Assembly (NCBI GenBank): GCA_937873205.1
Contig: CALMVO010000047.1
Span: 1 to 47,716 of the forward strand
Length of the DNA: 47,716 nt
Origin: an uncultured Acetobacteraceae bacterium
GTDB taxonomy: Bacteria > Pseudomonadota > Alphaproteobacteria > Acetobacterales > Acetobacteraceae
Reading direction: 5' to 3'
Shown in pieces: positions 28,179 through 37,473 of the stretch; position 1 is the first letter of the stretch; the number at the start of each line of letters is the position of its first letter. The notes under the pieces were generated by a model. That model searched no databases, had not been told where the DNA came from, and was given only the letters and a program-made list of their open reading frames with translations. The translations under genes were made by a program, and so were the position numbers.

Positions 28179-29741
28179 TTGAGCCTCACCGTTCCACGAC
28201 TGGACGACGCCGTGCCCGCCTGGCGCCGCCTGACCTGGTGGGCTGCCGTGGCACGCCGCGTCGGGCCATTGCTGCCGCTGCTGCTGATCGGACTGCTGGC
28301 GCTGATCGTCCGGCTCCATGCGCTCGACGCCAAGCCATACTGGCTCGACGAGATCACCACACTGCGCCGCTCTTCGCTGGGCCTGTGGCCGCTGATGCGC
28401 GACAGCCTGTCCAACCATCACCTGCCGCTCTACTTCGTGCTGACCTCCCTGCTGGTGCCGCTCGGCTTCGACGAGAGCGTGATGCGGCTGCCGGCCGCCC
28501 TGTTCGGCGCCACCTCCTGCGCGGTGCTGTTCCTGCTCGGCCGCAGCCTGGGCGGCTGGCGTAGCGGGCTGGGCGCGTCGCTGCTGCTGGCGCTGGCGCC
28601 GTTCCAGGTCCAGTACGGGCAGGAGGCGCGCTCCTACACCCTGGTCACCACCCTGATCCTGGTCGGACTCTGGGGCCTGGTGCTGCTGGCCGGCGACCCG
28701 CCTGCCGCAGCGCGGCGCCTGCGCGATCCCGGCCCGGCGCGGACGGCCTGGCTGCTCTACGGTGTCGGTACGGCGCTCGCACTCGACACGCTGGGCGTCG
28801 CCCTGTTCTGGCTGCTGGCAGCCAATATCGGCGGCGGGTTGATCGCGCTTCGCGCCACCGAGGCGCGGCGCGGCTTCCTGCGCAACTGGGCGCTGGTGCA
28901 GGCCATGGTGCTGGCCGCCTACCTGCCGTTCCTCGCCGGCATGGCGGTGCTGACAGGCGGCGACATGGGCTCCGGCCTCGACTGGGTGCCGCCGCTCGAC
29001 GCGCACAACGTCTGGGACACGCTGCAGACCGTCTATCTGATGCGCATCTCCAGCCTGATCGCATTCCGGATCTTCCCGACCCCGCTCGACCTGCTCGGCA
29101 TCGGCTGGCTCGGCTGGCTGGTGGCGCTGCTGGCACTGGCCGGGCTGGTCTCGGCGATGCGCCGCGGGCTGGTCGGCATCGTGGTGGCGGTCGGGCTGTT
29201 CACGCTGCCGATCGGGCTCGCCGCCTCCTCGCTGCTGTCTTCGATCTGGATGCCGCGCTACCTGTTGTGGAGCGGCCCGGTGTTCTTCCTGCTGGCCGGC
29301 CTCGGCCTCGGCAGGCTGCCGCCGCGCGCCTGCGGCCCGGCGCTGGCGCTGCTGGCGGTCCTGGCCGTCGCCAACCTGCTGCCCTACTACACCACCGAGA
29401 CCAAGCCGCTCTGGAACCAGGCCGCCGCCGAGCTCCTGCGCGACCACCGCCCCGGCGACCTGCTGGTCACCGACAACCCGGCCACGGTCGGCATGATGAA
29501 CGTCTACCTGGCCCGCAGCGGCTACCACCTGACCACCGACGACTGGACCACCGACGTCGCCGCTGCCAGCGCCCGCCTCGCCGCCGGCGCGCGGGTATTG
29601 GCGGTGCACGGCACCGTCGGCCAGAACGACCCCTACACGCTGTCCAGCTTCCTGGGCAGCCTGGCGTCGCTCGGACCGGCATCGTCGATGCACCGCGTCG
29701 GCATCGACATCACCATGCTGGTCTTCGCGCCGCCGGGCTGA
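28179..29741 (+). CDS. GT-C membrane glycosyltransferase (ArnT/PMT-like)
   Basis: The product has 520 residues from TTG 28179 (cggga just upstream); GTG 28212 is an alternative. About 10-12 membrane helices are predicted. The first extracytoplasmic loop carries the GT-C acidic motif (KPYWLDEITTLR) and NHHLPLYFVL, as in dolichyl/undecaprenyl-phosphate-sugar dependent transferases such as ArnT or PMT. The C-terminal soluble region has RDHRPGDLLVTDNPATV. It would use a polyprenyl-phosphate sugar on the periplasmic side. It is divergent from the lipoprotein gene, and no polysaccharide cluster adjoins it. Confidence 0.8.
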   Translation: MSLTVPRLDDAVPAWRRLTWWAAVARRVGPLLPLLLIGLLALIVRLHALDAKPYWLDEITTLRRSSLGLWPLMRDSLSNHHLPLYFVLTSLLVPLGFDESVMRLPAALFGATSCAVLFLLGRSLGGWRSGLGASLLLALAPFQVQYGQEARSYTLVTTLILVGLWGLVLLAGDPPAAARRLRDPGPARTAWLLYGVGTALALDTLGVALFWLLAANIGGGLIALRATEARRGFLRNWALVQAMVLAAYLPFLAGMAVLTGGDMGSGLDWVPPLDAHNVWDTLQTVYLMRISSLIAFRIFPTPLDLLGIGWLGWLVALLALAGLVSAMRRGLVGIVVAVGLFTLPIGLAASSLLSSIWMPRYLLWSGPVFFLLAGLGLGRLPPRACGPALALLAVLAVANLLPYYTTETKPLWNQAAAELLRDHRPGDLLVTDNPATVGMMNVYLARSGYHLTTDDWTTDVAAASARLAAGARVLAVHGTVGQNDPYTLSSFLGSLASLGPASSMHRVGIDITMLVFAPPG

Positions 29742-29766
29742 GCTGATCCGGACGGCGTTGTCGCCT

Positions 29767-30720
29767 TTAGGGTGCGGCCGGATCGATCCCGTAGGAGCGG
29801 GCCAGCGTGTAAGTGTCGGGGTTGTAGAGGTTCATCTGGTGGTTCGGAGTGAGCAGGTCGTAGTACTCGCCCTCGACCACCGCGACCTGGTCCGCAGGGA
29901 CCGGCAGCGTGCCGGCGAAGAACTCCGGCAGCGTGAAGCCGGTGATGTTCGACGTGAACTGCATCTCCTCCGCGCCCGGCGCTTCCATGACAATTACTGT
30001 CCCGTAATGGTCCATGTGCGGGTTCGCCACCTTCGAGCTGGCGCTCTCGAGCGTGTCGGTGCCGTACTGGGCGACCGGATCGTTCGCCTCGACGAAGCTG
30101 ATGAAGTTGTTGGCGACGGTCGCCGGCGCCGTATAGTCAGGGATGCCGCACGCGGCATAGGCAACGCCCGGCAGCCCGGTCTGCGACCCGACATACGAGG
30201 CCAGCATGGCGCCCAGAGAGAAGCCGGTCAGGTAGATCTTCGAGACTGGAATGCCCTGGGCCGCCGCGGCGGCCTCAGCCGTCTTCAGGAACGTCACCGC
30301 GTCTCCGTAGCCCGGGGCCATCGACGGGCCGTAGCCGGAGATGATCGCCGTGCTGAGGTTGTCCTCCGCCGGCGTCTCGTCCCAGGCATAGGCGACGATG
30401 ACGTTGCCGACCGGATCGAGGTAGGCGGTCGCGCCGACACCGGTCGCGGTCGCCTCCGTCACCTCGTTGCCGGCGGCGTCGGTCAGCGGCACAAGCCCGT
30501 AATCCGTCGCATAGATCGGGTTGTTGGTGCCGATCGCGGCGGCCTGGAACGACAGCAGGCTCGGCGCATTGGACGGGATCGCCAGCGAGATGCCATCCGC
30601 ATGCGACGCACGCAGCGGAACCGCCACCGCCGCGAGGACCAGGGCCGCGCCACCGACTTGCGCGATCGCCGAGGTACAGGTTCGCGACGTCTTGCGTCCG
30701 ATTGAGAATGTACGGTTCAT
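29767..30720 (-). CDS. Secreted alpha/beta-hydrolase (lipase-like)
   Basis: The product has 317 residues. A signal peptide (VGGAALVLAAVAVPLRASHA, cleavage near residue 41) suggests export. The nucleophile elbow LTGFSLGAML (GxSxG, Ser168) and a late NHQMNLYN segment, which may carry the catalytic His, resemble serine lipases. A start with cgagga just upstream (ATG 30720) is well supported. The gene is read toward the GT-C gene and lies downstream of a 260-bp gap with tandem hairpins after the M3 peptidase. Substrate is unknown; esterase or depolymerase activity is possible. Confidence 0.72.
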   Translation of the reverse strand: MNRTFSIGRKTSRTCTSAIAQVGGAALVLAAVAVPLRASHADGISLAIPSNAPSLLSFQAAAIGTNNPIYATDYGLVPLTDAAGNEVTEATATGVGATAYLDPVGNVIVAYAWDETPAEDNLSTAIISGYGPSMAPGYGDAVTFLKTAEAAAAAQGIPVSKIYLTGFSLGAMLASYVGSQTGLPGVAYAACGIPDYTAPATVANNFISFVEANDPVAQYGTDTLESASSKVANPHMDHYGTVIVMEAPGAEEMQFTSNITGFTLPEFFAGTLPVPADQVAVVEGEYYDLLTPNHQMNLYNPDTYTLARSYGIDPAAP

Positions 30721-30856
30721 CCAGATCCTCGATCTCTATAATCGCGCAAGGCCTTAGCAGACTCGTTGCGGGGCTTGCCACATCATTCGGACCCGTGAGT
30801 CACGACGATATCGACCCTATTCCGGTCGCATCGTGAGTAGACCGTGATTATCGGGT

Positions 30857-30914
30857 GCGGACGGCCGACCCGTCCGAGGGCGATTGCGGACGGCCGACCC
30901 GTCCGACGGCGATC
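30857..30914. repeat. 29-bp tandem hairpin repeat, two units
   Basis: Units 30857-30885 and 30886-30914 differ at only two positions. Each holds the perfect palindrome cggacgg-ccgac-ccgtccg (7-bp stem, 5-nt loop). They lie in the 260-bp gap between the M3 peptidase stop and the lipase-like gene start, both on the minus strand. Termination after the peptidase gene or control of the hydrolase gene are both possible. Confidence 0.8.
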
Positions 30915-30980
30915 GTCGCGGACCGCGTCGGACGATCCAGCGACGTGATGTCGCCCCCGTGACCGGGGCCGGGATCGGGA

Positions 30981-33020
30981 TCACGCCGCGATCAGATCAC
31001 GACCCTCCAATAGTGCCGCCAGGCTCGGCGGCCTGCCGCGGAAGCCGACATAGAGCCGCATCGGATCTTCCGTGTCGCCGGCGCTCAGCACCGTCCGCAG
31101 GCGGGCCGCCACCAGCGGATCGAACGGGTCGGCCGCCTCCCGGAAGGCGTCGAAGCCGTCCGCATCCAGCACTTCCGACCACATGTAGGAGTAGTAGCCG
31201 GCCGCGTAGCCGCCGCCCGCGAACAGGTGCTGGAAGTGCGCCGGACGATGCCGGAGGCCGATCTCGGGCGGCATGCCGATCTCCTCGAGAAACGTTCGCT
31301 CGAACGCCTCGATGTCGATGCCGGCCGGATCCTGGTGGCGGTGCAGCGCCAGATCGATGAGCGCCGAGGCGGTGAACTCGACGGTGCCGAAACCCTGGTT
31401 GTGGCCCCGTGCCGCCAGCAGCCGCTCGATCATCGCGTCGGGCAGCGGGGCCGCGGTCTCGTGGTGCAGCGCGTGAGTCCGCAGCGTCTCGGGCAGCTCC
31501 ATCCAGTGCTCGAACACCTGCGAGGGGAACTCGACGAAATCGCGCTTCACCGACGTGCCGGACTGCAGCGGATAGCGCACCTGGCTCAGCAGCCCGTGCA
31601 GGGCGTGTCCGAATTCGTGGAACAGGGTGCGGGCGTCGTCGAAGCTCAGCAGCGTCGGCGTTGATTTCACGAAATTATTGTTGTTGACGATGATCGGCGC
31701 CACCGCGCCGTCGAACGCCTCCTGGTCCCTGTAGCTGCTCATCCACGCGCCGGACCGCTTGTCGCCACGGGCGTAGTGATCGGCCAGGAACAGCCCGACA
31801 TGGCCGGCCGCGTCCCGGACCTCGTAGGCGTGCACGTCCGGATGATAGACTGGCACGTCCGGCCGCGGCATGAACTCCAGCCCGAACAGCCGGCCGGCGG
31901 TGTCGAACGCCGCCTGCTGGATGCGCTCCAGCACGAAGTACGGCTTGATCGCCGCTGAATCGACGGCATAGTCGGCTGCGCGCACGCGCTCTGCGTAGTA
32001 GCGCCAGTCCCAGGCCTCCAGTGTGCCGTTGTGACCCTCCGACCGCGCCACGGCCAGCAGCCGGTCCCGCTCGGCTGCCGCCTTGCGCCGTGCCGGCTCC
32101 CAGACCTCCCGCAGCAGTCCCTCCGCCGCCTCGGGCGTGCCGGCCATGGTGTCGGCGAGCCGGAAGGCGGCGAAGTCCGGATAGCCGAGCAGGCGCGCCT
32201 GCTCGGCCCGCAGCGCCAGGATCTCAGGGATCAGCACGCGGTTGTCGTGCGGCCCCTCATGCATGCCGCGTCGCGTCCAGGCCTCGTAGGCCACGCGCCG
32301 CAGGTCGCGCCGGTCTGAGTAGGTGAGGAACGGCTCGATCAACGACCGCGACAGCGTGATCGCATGACCGTCCAGCCCGCGATCCGCCGCCGCCTGCCGG
32401 GCGCCGTCGCGCACGAAGTCCGGCAGTCCGGCGAGGTCGCCCGCACCGACGCCGAGATGCCACGCCTTCTCGTCGTGCAGCACGTTCTGGCCGAACTGCG
32501 TGTGCAGCATCGCCAGCCGCTCCGAGATGGCGCTCATCCGTGCCCGCGCCGCCGGCGCCAGCCCGGCGCCGCTACGCAGGTGGCCGCGATGCATCCGCTC
32601 CAGCAGCCGCATCTGGTCGGTCTCCAGCCCAAGTGCCGCGCGGCCGGCATGCAGGGCGTCGACCCGCGCGAACAGACCGGCATCGAGCGAGACCCGCATG
32701 CCGTGCTGCGCCAGCAGCGGCGACATCTCGCGGTCGACCGCCTCCAGCTCGGGCCCGCCCAGGCTCAGCACCAGGTTGGAGAACACCGCCCCCACCCGCC
32801 CCAGCGCGCGGCCGCTGCGCTCCAGCGCCTCGATGGTGTTGGCGAAGTCGGGCGGCTCGGGGCTGTCGGCGATCGCGGCGACCTCCGCCAGGTGCGTCCG
32901 CATCGCCACCGCGAACGCGGGCACGAACTGCTCCGGCCGAATCAGGTCGAAGGGCGGCGCCTCGAACGGCGTGGTCCAGGGGGCGAGCAGGATGTCGGGC
33001 GCGGCGTCGGGGAGCGTCAT
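30981..33020 (-). CDS. M3-family zinc oligopeptidase (Dcp/OpdA-like)
   Basis: The product has 679 residues from ATG 33020; a longer frame upstream overlaps the divergent deacetylase gene and is rejected. The metal site FHEFGHALHGLLS (His468, Glu469, His472) and the following SGTSVKRDFVEFPSQVFEHW, with the third ligand Glu, are complete, and the substrate-loop region AGGGYAAGYYSYMWSEVLDAD is typical. The family includes the dipeptidyl carboxypeptidase Dcp and oligopeptidase A, cytosolic peptide-degrading enzymes. No signal peptide is seen. Dcp versus OpdA specificity cannot be decided from the motifs. Confidence 0.93.
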   Translation of the reverse strand: MTLPDAAPDILLAPWTTPFEAPPFDLIRPEQFVPAFAVAMRTHLAEVAAIADSPEPPDFANTIEALERSGRALGRVGAVFSNLVLSLGGPELEAVDREMSPLLAQHGMRVSLDAGLFARVDALHAGRAALGLETDQMRLLERMHRGHLRSGAGLAPAARARMSAISERLAMLHTQFGQNVLHDEKAWHLGVGAGDLAGLPDFVRDGARQAAADRGLDGHAITLSRSLIEPFLTYSDRRDLRRVAYEAWTRRGMHEGPHDNRVLIPEILALRAEQARLLGYPDFAAFRLADTMAGTPEAAEGLLREVWEPARRKAAAERDRLLAVARSEGHNGTLEAWDWRYYAERVRAADYAVDSAAIKPYFVLERIQQAAFDTAGRLFGLEFMPRPDVPVYHPDVHAYEVRDAAGHVGLFLADHYARGDKRSGAWMSSYRDQEAFDGAVAPIIVNNNNFVKSTPTLLSFDDARTLFHEFGHALHGLLSQVRYPLQSGTSVKRDFVEFPSQVFEHWMELPETLRTHALHHETAAPLPDAMIERLLAARGHNQGFGTVEFTASALIDLALHRHQDPAGIDIEAFERTFLEEIGMPPEIGLRHRPAHFQHLFAGGGYAAGYYSYMWSEVLDADGFDAFREAADPFDPLVAARLRTVLSAGDTEDPMRLYVGFRGRPPSLAALLEGRDLIAA

Positions 33021-33117
33021 GCGCGAACTCGGGCAGATGTGTCGACTCCGGTCAAGCTCGTCCGCGACCGGCCGACTCGCTTGCGCCGGCGCGCCCGCCC
33101 CCGTCATGCTGCGGGCG

Positions 33118-34068
33118 ATGATCGTTGCCCTGCTCTCCAGCCCCGCCTGCGCTGACCACGACCCGGGTCCGGGCCATCCGGAATGTCCGGCGCGGCTGCA
33201 GGCGGCGTTGGACGCCCTAGCCGGCCCAGAGTTCGCGCCGCTGCGCCGTCTCGACGCGGCCTCCGCGACGTCGGCGCAGTTGGAGCGCGCCCATTCGCCA
33301 CGGTATGTGAGGCGCATCCTGTCGATCCTGCCCGAGGTTGGGGACGCCGTGCGTCTCGATCCAGACACCGTGATGAGCCGGGGCAGCGCCGAGGCCGCGC
33401 GCCGGGCCGCCGGCGCCGCCTGCGCCGCGGTGGACGCTGTGATGGACGGCACCGCCGGTGCCGCCTTCGCCGCCATCCGCCCGCCCGGCCATCATGCCGA
33501 GCCGGCGCAGGCGATGGGGTTCTGCCTGTTCGGCAGCGCCGCCGTCGCGGCATTTCATGCCCGCGACCGCTGGGGCCTGCGCCGGATCGCGATCGCCGAT
33601 TTCGACGTGCATCACGGCAACGGCACCCAGGCGATCATGCAGTCCGACCCCGACCTGTTCTTCGCCAGCAGCCACCAGTCGCCCTGCTATCCCGGCACCG
33701 GGGCTGCCTCCGAGCGGGGCGTTGCGGGCAACGTCGCCAACCTGCCGCTGGCACCGGGGACCGGCGGCGCCGGGTTCCGCGCCGGCTGGACCGAGCGGCT
33801 GCTGCCCGCCCTGGACCGCTTCGCGCCCGAGCTGCTGATCGTTTCCGCCGGCTTCGACGCGCATCGCGACGACCTGCTGGCCCAGCTTGAGCTGGACGAG
33901 GACGATTTCGTCTGGATCACCGAGCGCCTGCAGGCGCTGGCCGCGCGCCATTGCGGCGGGCGCCTCGTCTCGCTGCTGGAGGGCGGCTACGACCTGCCGG
34001 CCCTGGGCCGCTGCGTCGCCGCCCACGTCCGCACGCTGATGCGGACGGCGGCGGCGTCCGACGTGTAA
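33118..34068 (+). CDS. Histone-deacetylase-family (AcuC/AphA-like) deacetylase
   Basis: The product has 316 residues from ATG 33118, which places the family opening (PACADHDPGPGHPECPARL) at the normal distance; ATG 33106 would add four residues. The catalytic His pair is in RPPGHHAEP (125-126). Zn ligands are Asp163 and His165 (ADFDVHHGNGTQ) plus the Asp in VSAGFDAHRDD. The GGYDLPALGR loop is present. Bacterial members deacetylate proteins, acetylpolyamines or small amides. The gene is divergent from the M3 peptidase, with 97 bp between starts. Confidence 0.9.
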   Translation: MIVALLSSPACADHDPGPGHPECPARLQAALDALAGPEFAPLRRLDAASATSAQLERAHSPRYVRRILSILPEVGDAVRLDPDTVMSRGSAEAARRAAGAACAAVDAVMDGTAGAAFAAIRPPGHHAEPAQAMGFCLFGSAAVAAFHARDRWGLRRIAIADFDVHHGNGTQAIMQSDPDLFFASSHQSPCYPGTGAASERGVAGNVANLPLAPGTGGAGFRAGWTERLLPALDRFAPELLIVSAGFDAHRDDLLAQLELDEDDFVWITERLQALAARHCGGRLVSLLEGGYDLPALGRCVAAHVRTLMRTAAASDV

Positions 34069-34202
34069 CCGGTCCCGCCTGCCGACGAAGGACCGTCGCT
34101 GGAGGCCTCGAGGGAAGCCGCAATACTGCCGCTTTTGCCGGGTTTGCTGCACCTTGCCGGCACGGGTTCGATGCCCTGCCCAGCCGCCCCGGAGGTCCTG
34201 CG

Positions 34203-34283
34203 ATGAGCGCCGCCCAGCCCGAACGTCAGCGCCTCCTGGCATCCGGACGCTGCTCATGGGGCGCCCGCGCGGCCGTGCCGTGA
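34203..34283 (+). CDS. Possible 26-aa leader peptide ORF
   Basis: This short ORF has a perfect ggagg 8 nt before its ATG, better than any site before the next gene. Its stop TGA overlaps the ATG of the DUF2064 gene (TGATG). It encodes a basic peptide (MSAAQPERQRLLASGRC, then 9 residues). It could be a translated leader that couples ribosomes into the cluster, or a decayed start of the next gene, since both begin ATGAGCGCCG. Confidence 0.4.
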   Translation: MSAAQPERQRLLASGRCSWGARAAVP

Positions 34284-35029
34284 TGAGCGCCGATCTCGGT
34301 GCGCATTGCGCGATCGCCGTGATGGCGAAGGTGCCCCAGGCCGGCCGGTCCAAGACCCGGCTCAGCCCGACGGTGCCGCCCGAGACCGCTGCGGCACTGA
34401 GTGCCGCGTTCCTGCGGGACACCACGGAGAACATTGCCCTGGCCGCGGCACGGGCGCCGATCCACGCCTACGTCGCCTATGCGCCGGCCGGGCTGGAGGC
34501 GCTGTTCGACGGCCATCTGGCAGCGGGAACACGACTCGTGCTGGCCGATGGCAGCGGCGAGATGCCGCCCGGCATCGCCGGCTTCGGCAGCTGCCTGTTC
34601 GACGTCACCCGCGCGCTGCTCGCCCGCGGCTACGGCGCCGTCTGCGTGCTGAACTCGGACGGACCGACGCTACCCACCGACTACCTGCTGCGGGCGCAGG
34701 CGCTCCTGGCGCGCTCGGGCGAACGCGTCGTGCTGGGGCCGGCCGAGGATGGCGGCTACTACCTGCTCGGCATGAAGCGGGCGCACGCCGCACTGTTCGC
34801 CGGCGTCGCCTGGAGCACCGAGGACGTCGCCGAACAGACCCGGGCGCGGATCGCCGGAGCCGGCCTTGAGCTGGCGCAGCTTCCCGCCTGGTTCGACGTC
34901 GACGACGGGCCGTCGCTGCTGCGGCTGCTGCGCACGCTGGATGCGAACGATGGCGGCCATCCCGCCCCCGCCACCCGCGCCGTGATCGAACGGCTCGGCC
35001 TCCGCGAACGCCTGGCGGCGGCCGCGTGA
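34283..35029 (+). CDS. DUF2064/TIGR04282-type glycosyltransferase-like protein
   Basis: The product has 248 residues from ATG 34283. The nucleotide-sugar type fold is shown by AIAVMAKVPQAGRSKTRLSP, VCVLNSDGPTLPTDYLL, GPAEDGGYYLLGMK and WFDVDDGPSLLRLL. The family has a GT-A/cobinamide-guanylyltransferase-like fold, and some members sit in arsenosugar clusters. GTG 34280 is a one-codon-longer alternative. Its stop overlaps the next gene by 4 bp (GTGA). It is the first full-size gene of a coupled series with GT-C, radical SAM and GT2 proteins. Activity has not been settled for most members. Confidence 0.8.
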   Translation: MSADLGAHCAIAVMAKVPQAGRSKTRLSPTVPPETAAALSAAFLRDTTENIALAAARAPIHAYVAYAPAGLEALFDGHLAAGTRLVLADGSGEMPPGIAGFGSCLFDVTRALLARGYGAVCVLNSDGPTLPTDYLLRAQALLARSGERVVLGPAEDGGYYLLGMKRAHAALFAGVAWSTEDVAEQTRARIAGAGLELAQLPAWFDVDDGPSLLRLLRTLDANDGGHPAPATRAVIERLGLRERLAAAA

Positions 35030-36411
35030 GCACCGCCGTCCTGGGCGCGCCGGCCCGACTGGCGATGCCGGAGCGCCTGCTGACGGCGCTCGGCCTGCTG
35101 CTGCTGGCTCTGGTGGGCGCCGGCCTGCTGGTGCACCGGCCGGGCGCGCCCAGCATCGGCTCCGGCTGGCGGGTCCGGGTCTTCGTCGAGCTGCTGGCCG
35201 CGGCCAGCCTGGTGTACTTCCTGGCCTGCGCCGTCGTGCTTCGCCGGCCCGGCAGACCCGGCACGATCTGGCTGGTGCTGGGCGTGGCGCTGGCCATGCG
35301 CCTGCCGCTGCTGCCGGTGCCGCCGTTCCTGTCCAGCGACCTCTATCGCTATGTCTGGGACGGCCGCGTGCAGCTGGCCGGCATCAACCCCTACCGCTAC
35401 ATCCCGGCCGATCCGGCGCTGGCCCGCCTGCGCGACCAAGCGATCTACCCGCACGTGAACCGCCGTGAATACGCGCCCACGATCTATCCGCCGACGACGC
35501 AGCTGGTGTTCCGCGCCGTGGCGGCGATCGCCCAGACGCCGCTCGCCATCAAGACGGTCATGGTCGCCTTCGAATTGCTGGCGGTTGCCTGCCTGTGGCG
35601 GCTGACCGTGCTGGCTGGCCTGCCGCCGGCGCGCGTGCTGATCTACGCCTGGAACCCGCTGGCGGCCTGGTGCTACGCCGGCAACGGCCACGTCGACGCG
35701 CTGGCGATCGGGCTGCTGGGCGTGACCCTGCTCTGCCGGGCACTCCGCCTGGACGGCTGGGCCGGCGCGATGCTGGGTGCGGCCATCCTGGTCAAGTTCC
35801 TTCCGGTGGTGGTGGCGCCCGCGATCTGGCGGCCCTGGCGCTGGCGCATGCCGATCGCCGCAGCCGCCATCATGGTCTTGTTCTACGCATTCTATCTCGA
35901 TGTCGGCGCCAAGGTGCTCGGCTTCCTGTCCAGCTACGGCAGGGAGGAGGGCTTGAGCCACGGCAGCGGCATCTGGCTGCTGGCCGGGCTGCAGCGCCTG
36001 CTGCCGTTGCCAGGCTGGGCCAATGCCGCCTACTTGGCGCTCGGCACCGCGGCGCTCGGTCTCTACGCGCTACGGGTGGCGCTTCCGGGCCGTCTGCCGG
36101 GCCACCATGCTAGGCGCATGGAGACCGATATCGTCCAGGTCTGCCAACGCGCCGGCGTGCTGGCGATCGGCTTCATGCTGCTGCTGACCCCGCATTACCC
36201 GTGGTACTTCCCCTACCTCGCGATGTTCGCGGTGGTGGCACCCGCGCGCAGCCTGATCTGGATGTCGGCGGCGCCGCTTTTGCTCTATCTCAGCCCGTGG
36301 AACGAGTTCTTCTTTTGGCCGTCTCTGATCTACGGGCCGGCGCTTGCCCTGGCGGCGCTCGACCTGTGCCGCCCCATGCTTCCCGCCCTTGATTCAAGGA
36401 ACCTCGCATGA
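35026..36411 (+). CDS. GT-C polyprenyl-phosphate-mannose-type glycosyltransferase (GT87/MptB-like)
   Basis: The product has 461 residues with about 10 membrane helices. The first outer loop has the acidic motif SSDLYRYVWDGRVQLAGINPYRY, and YAPTIYPPTTQLVFR follows, as in GT87/MptA-MptB type mannosyltransferases. Later YAWNPLAAWCYAGNGHVDAL and TPHYPWYFPY are also typical. The enzyme would use a polyprenyl-phosphate sugar outside the membrane; the DPM1-like GT2 two genes downstream could make that donor. The GTG start overlaps the DUF2064 stop, and the end overlaps the radical SAM ATG by 4 bp. Confidence 0.82.
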   Translation: MSTAVLGAPARLAMPERLLTALGLLLLALVGAGLLVHRPGAPSIGSGWRVRVFVELLAAASLVYFLACAVVLRRPGRPGTIWLVLGVALAMRLPLLPVPPFLSSDLYRYVWDGRVQLAGINPYRYIPADPALARLRDQAIYPHVNRREYAPTIYPPTTQLVFRAVAAIAQTPLAIKTVMVAFELLAVACLWRLTVLAGLPPARVLIYAWNPLAAWCYAGNGHVDALAIGLLGVTLLCRALRLDGWAGAMLGAAILVKFLPVVVAPAIWRPWRWRMPIAAAAIMVLFYAFYLDVGAKVLGFLSSYGREEGLSHGSGIWLLAGLQRLLPLPGWANAAYLALGTAALGLYALRVALPGRLPGHHARRMETDIVQVCQRAGVLAIGFMLLLTPHYPWYFPYLAMFAVVAPARSLIWMSAAPLLLYLSPWNEFFFWPSLIYGPALALAALDLCRPMLPALDSRNLA

Positions 36412-37472
36412 CCGTCATCACCCCGATCGCCGCGGCGGCTGACCCGCGCCGCTATTTCGAGCAGGTGGCGCCCGAGCGCTCGGTCGATGCGGTGGCGCCC
36501 CCCGTCTGCCTCTATCTGGAGGTCACCAACCGCTGCAACCTGCTGTGCGAGACCTGCCCGCGCACCTTCGAGGAGCTGGAGCCGCCGGCGGACATGAGTT
36601 GGGAGCTGTTCACCAAGATCGTGGACCAGGTTCCGGGCCTGAAGCGGGCGGTGCTGCACGGCGTCGGCGAGCCGATGCTGGTGCGCGAGCTGCCGCAGAT
36701 GGTGCGCTACCTGAAGGATCGCGGCGTCTACGTGCTGTTCAACACCAACGGTACTTTGATGAACCCGCGCAAGTTTCCCGAGCTGGTGTCGACCGGCCTC
36801 GACGAGCTGCGCGTCTCGCTCGACGCAGCCGACGCCAAGACTTACGAGCAGGTACGCGGCAAGGACTTCTTCGACCGCATCGTGCGCGACGTGCGGCTGT
36901 TTACCGACTACCAGCGCAGCGCCGGCGCCACCACGCCCCGCGTCTCGCTGTGGCTCACCGGCCTCAAGGAGACCGTGCAGCAGCTGCCCGAGTTCGTACG
37001 CCTCGCCGCCGAGATGGGCGTGCGCGAGGTGCACCTGCAGCGGCTGGTGTTCGACGAGACCGGCTTTGGCATGGCGCGCGCCGACAACTCGCTGTTCGAG
37101 CAGACCGTGGCCGAGGAGCAGGCGATCATCGCCGCCGCCGAGGCGGTGGGTGCGGAGCTCGGCGTCACCATCGACGCGTCGGGCGCCACCGAGCCCGGCC
37201 TCAGCCTGAAGCGCGCCGACGACAGCCAGCCCTGGTCGCTGTGCCGCCGGCCCTGGTCGCTGATGTATTTCACCGCGCATGGCCGGTCGCTGCCCTGCTG
37301 CATCGCGCCGTTCTCGGCCCGCGGCTACGAGAGCTACACGCTCGGCAACGCCAGCCAGCAGACGCTGCGCGAGATCTGGAACGGCGACGCTTACAAGAGC
37401 TTCCGCGAGAACCTGCTCGGCGACGAACCGCCGAAGCCCTGCCAGGGCTGCGGGCTGCGCTGGAGCCTCTGA
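36408..37472 (+). CDS. Radical SAM / SPASM-domain protein
   Basis: The product has 354 residues. The radical SAM [4Fe-4S] motif is CNLLCETCP (Cys43, 47, 50), followed by HGVGEPML and LFNTNGTLM. The C-terminal part has a SPASM-like Cys set: LCRRPW, LPCCIAPF and PCQGCGLRW, which would hold auxiliary clusters. The HTLGN-like element is YTLGNASQQTLREIWNG. SPASM enzymes modify peptides or other substrates by radical chemistry. No precursor peptide is obvious except the 26-aa ORF upstream, which lacks usual features. Shine-Dalgarno aagga lies 8 nt before the ATG. Substrate unknown. Confidence 0.88.
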   Translation: MTVITPIAAAADPRRYFEQVAPERSVDAVAPPVCLYLEVTNRCNLLCETCPRTFEELEPPADMSWELFTKIVDQVPGLKRAVLHGVGEPMLVRELPQMVRYLKDRGVYVLFNTNGTLMNPRKFPELVSTGLDELRVSLDAADAKTYEQVRGKDFFDRIVRDVRLFTDYQRSAGATTPRVSLWLTGLKETVQQLPEFVRLAAEMGVREVHLQRLVFDETGFGMARADNSLFEQTVAEEQAIIAAAEAVGAELGVTIDASGATEPGLSLKRADDSQPWSLCRRPWSLMYFTAHGRSLPCCIAPFSARGYESYTLGNASQQTLREIWNGDAYKSFRENLLGDEPPKPCQGCGLRWSL

Positions 37473-37473
37473 C

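Noticed and set aside
28074-29693. 539-codon open frame antisense to the GT-C gene
   Set aside because: Low-complexity Gln/Arg/Ala composition, no motif, fully covered by a plus-strand gene with clear membrane topology.
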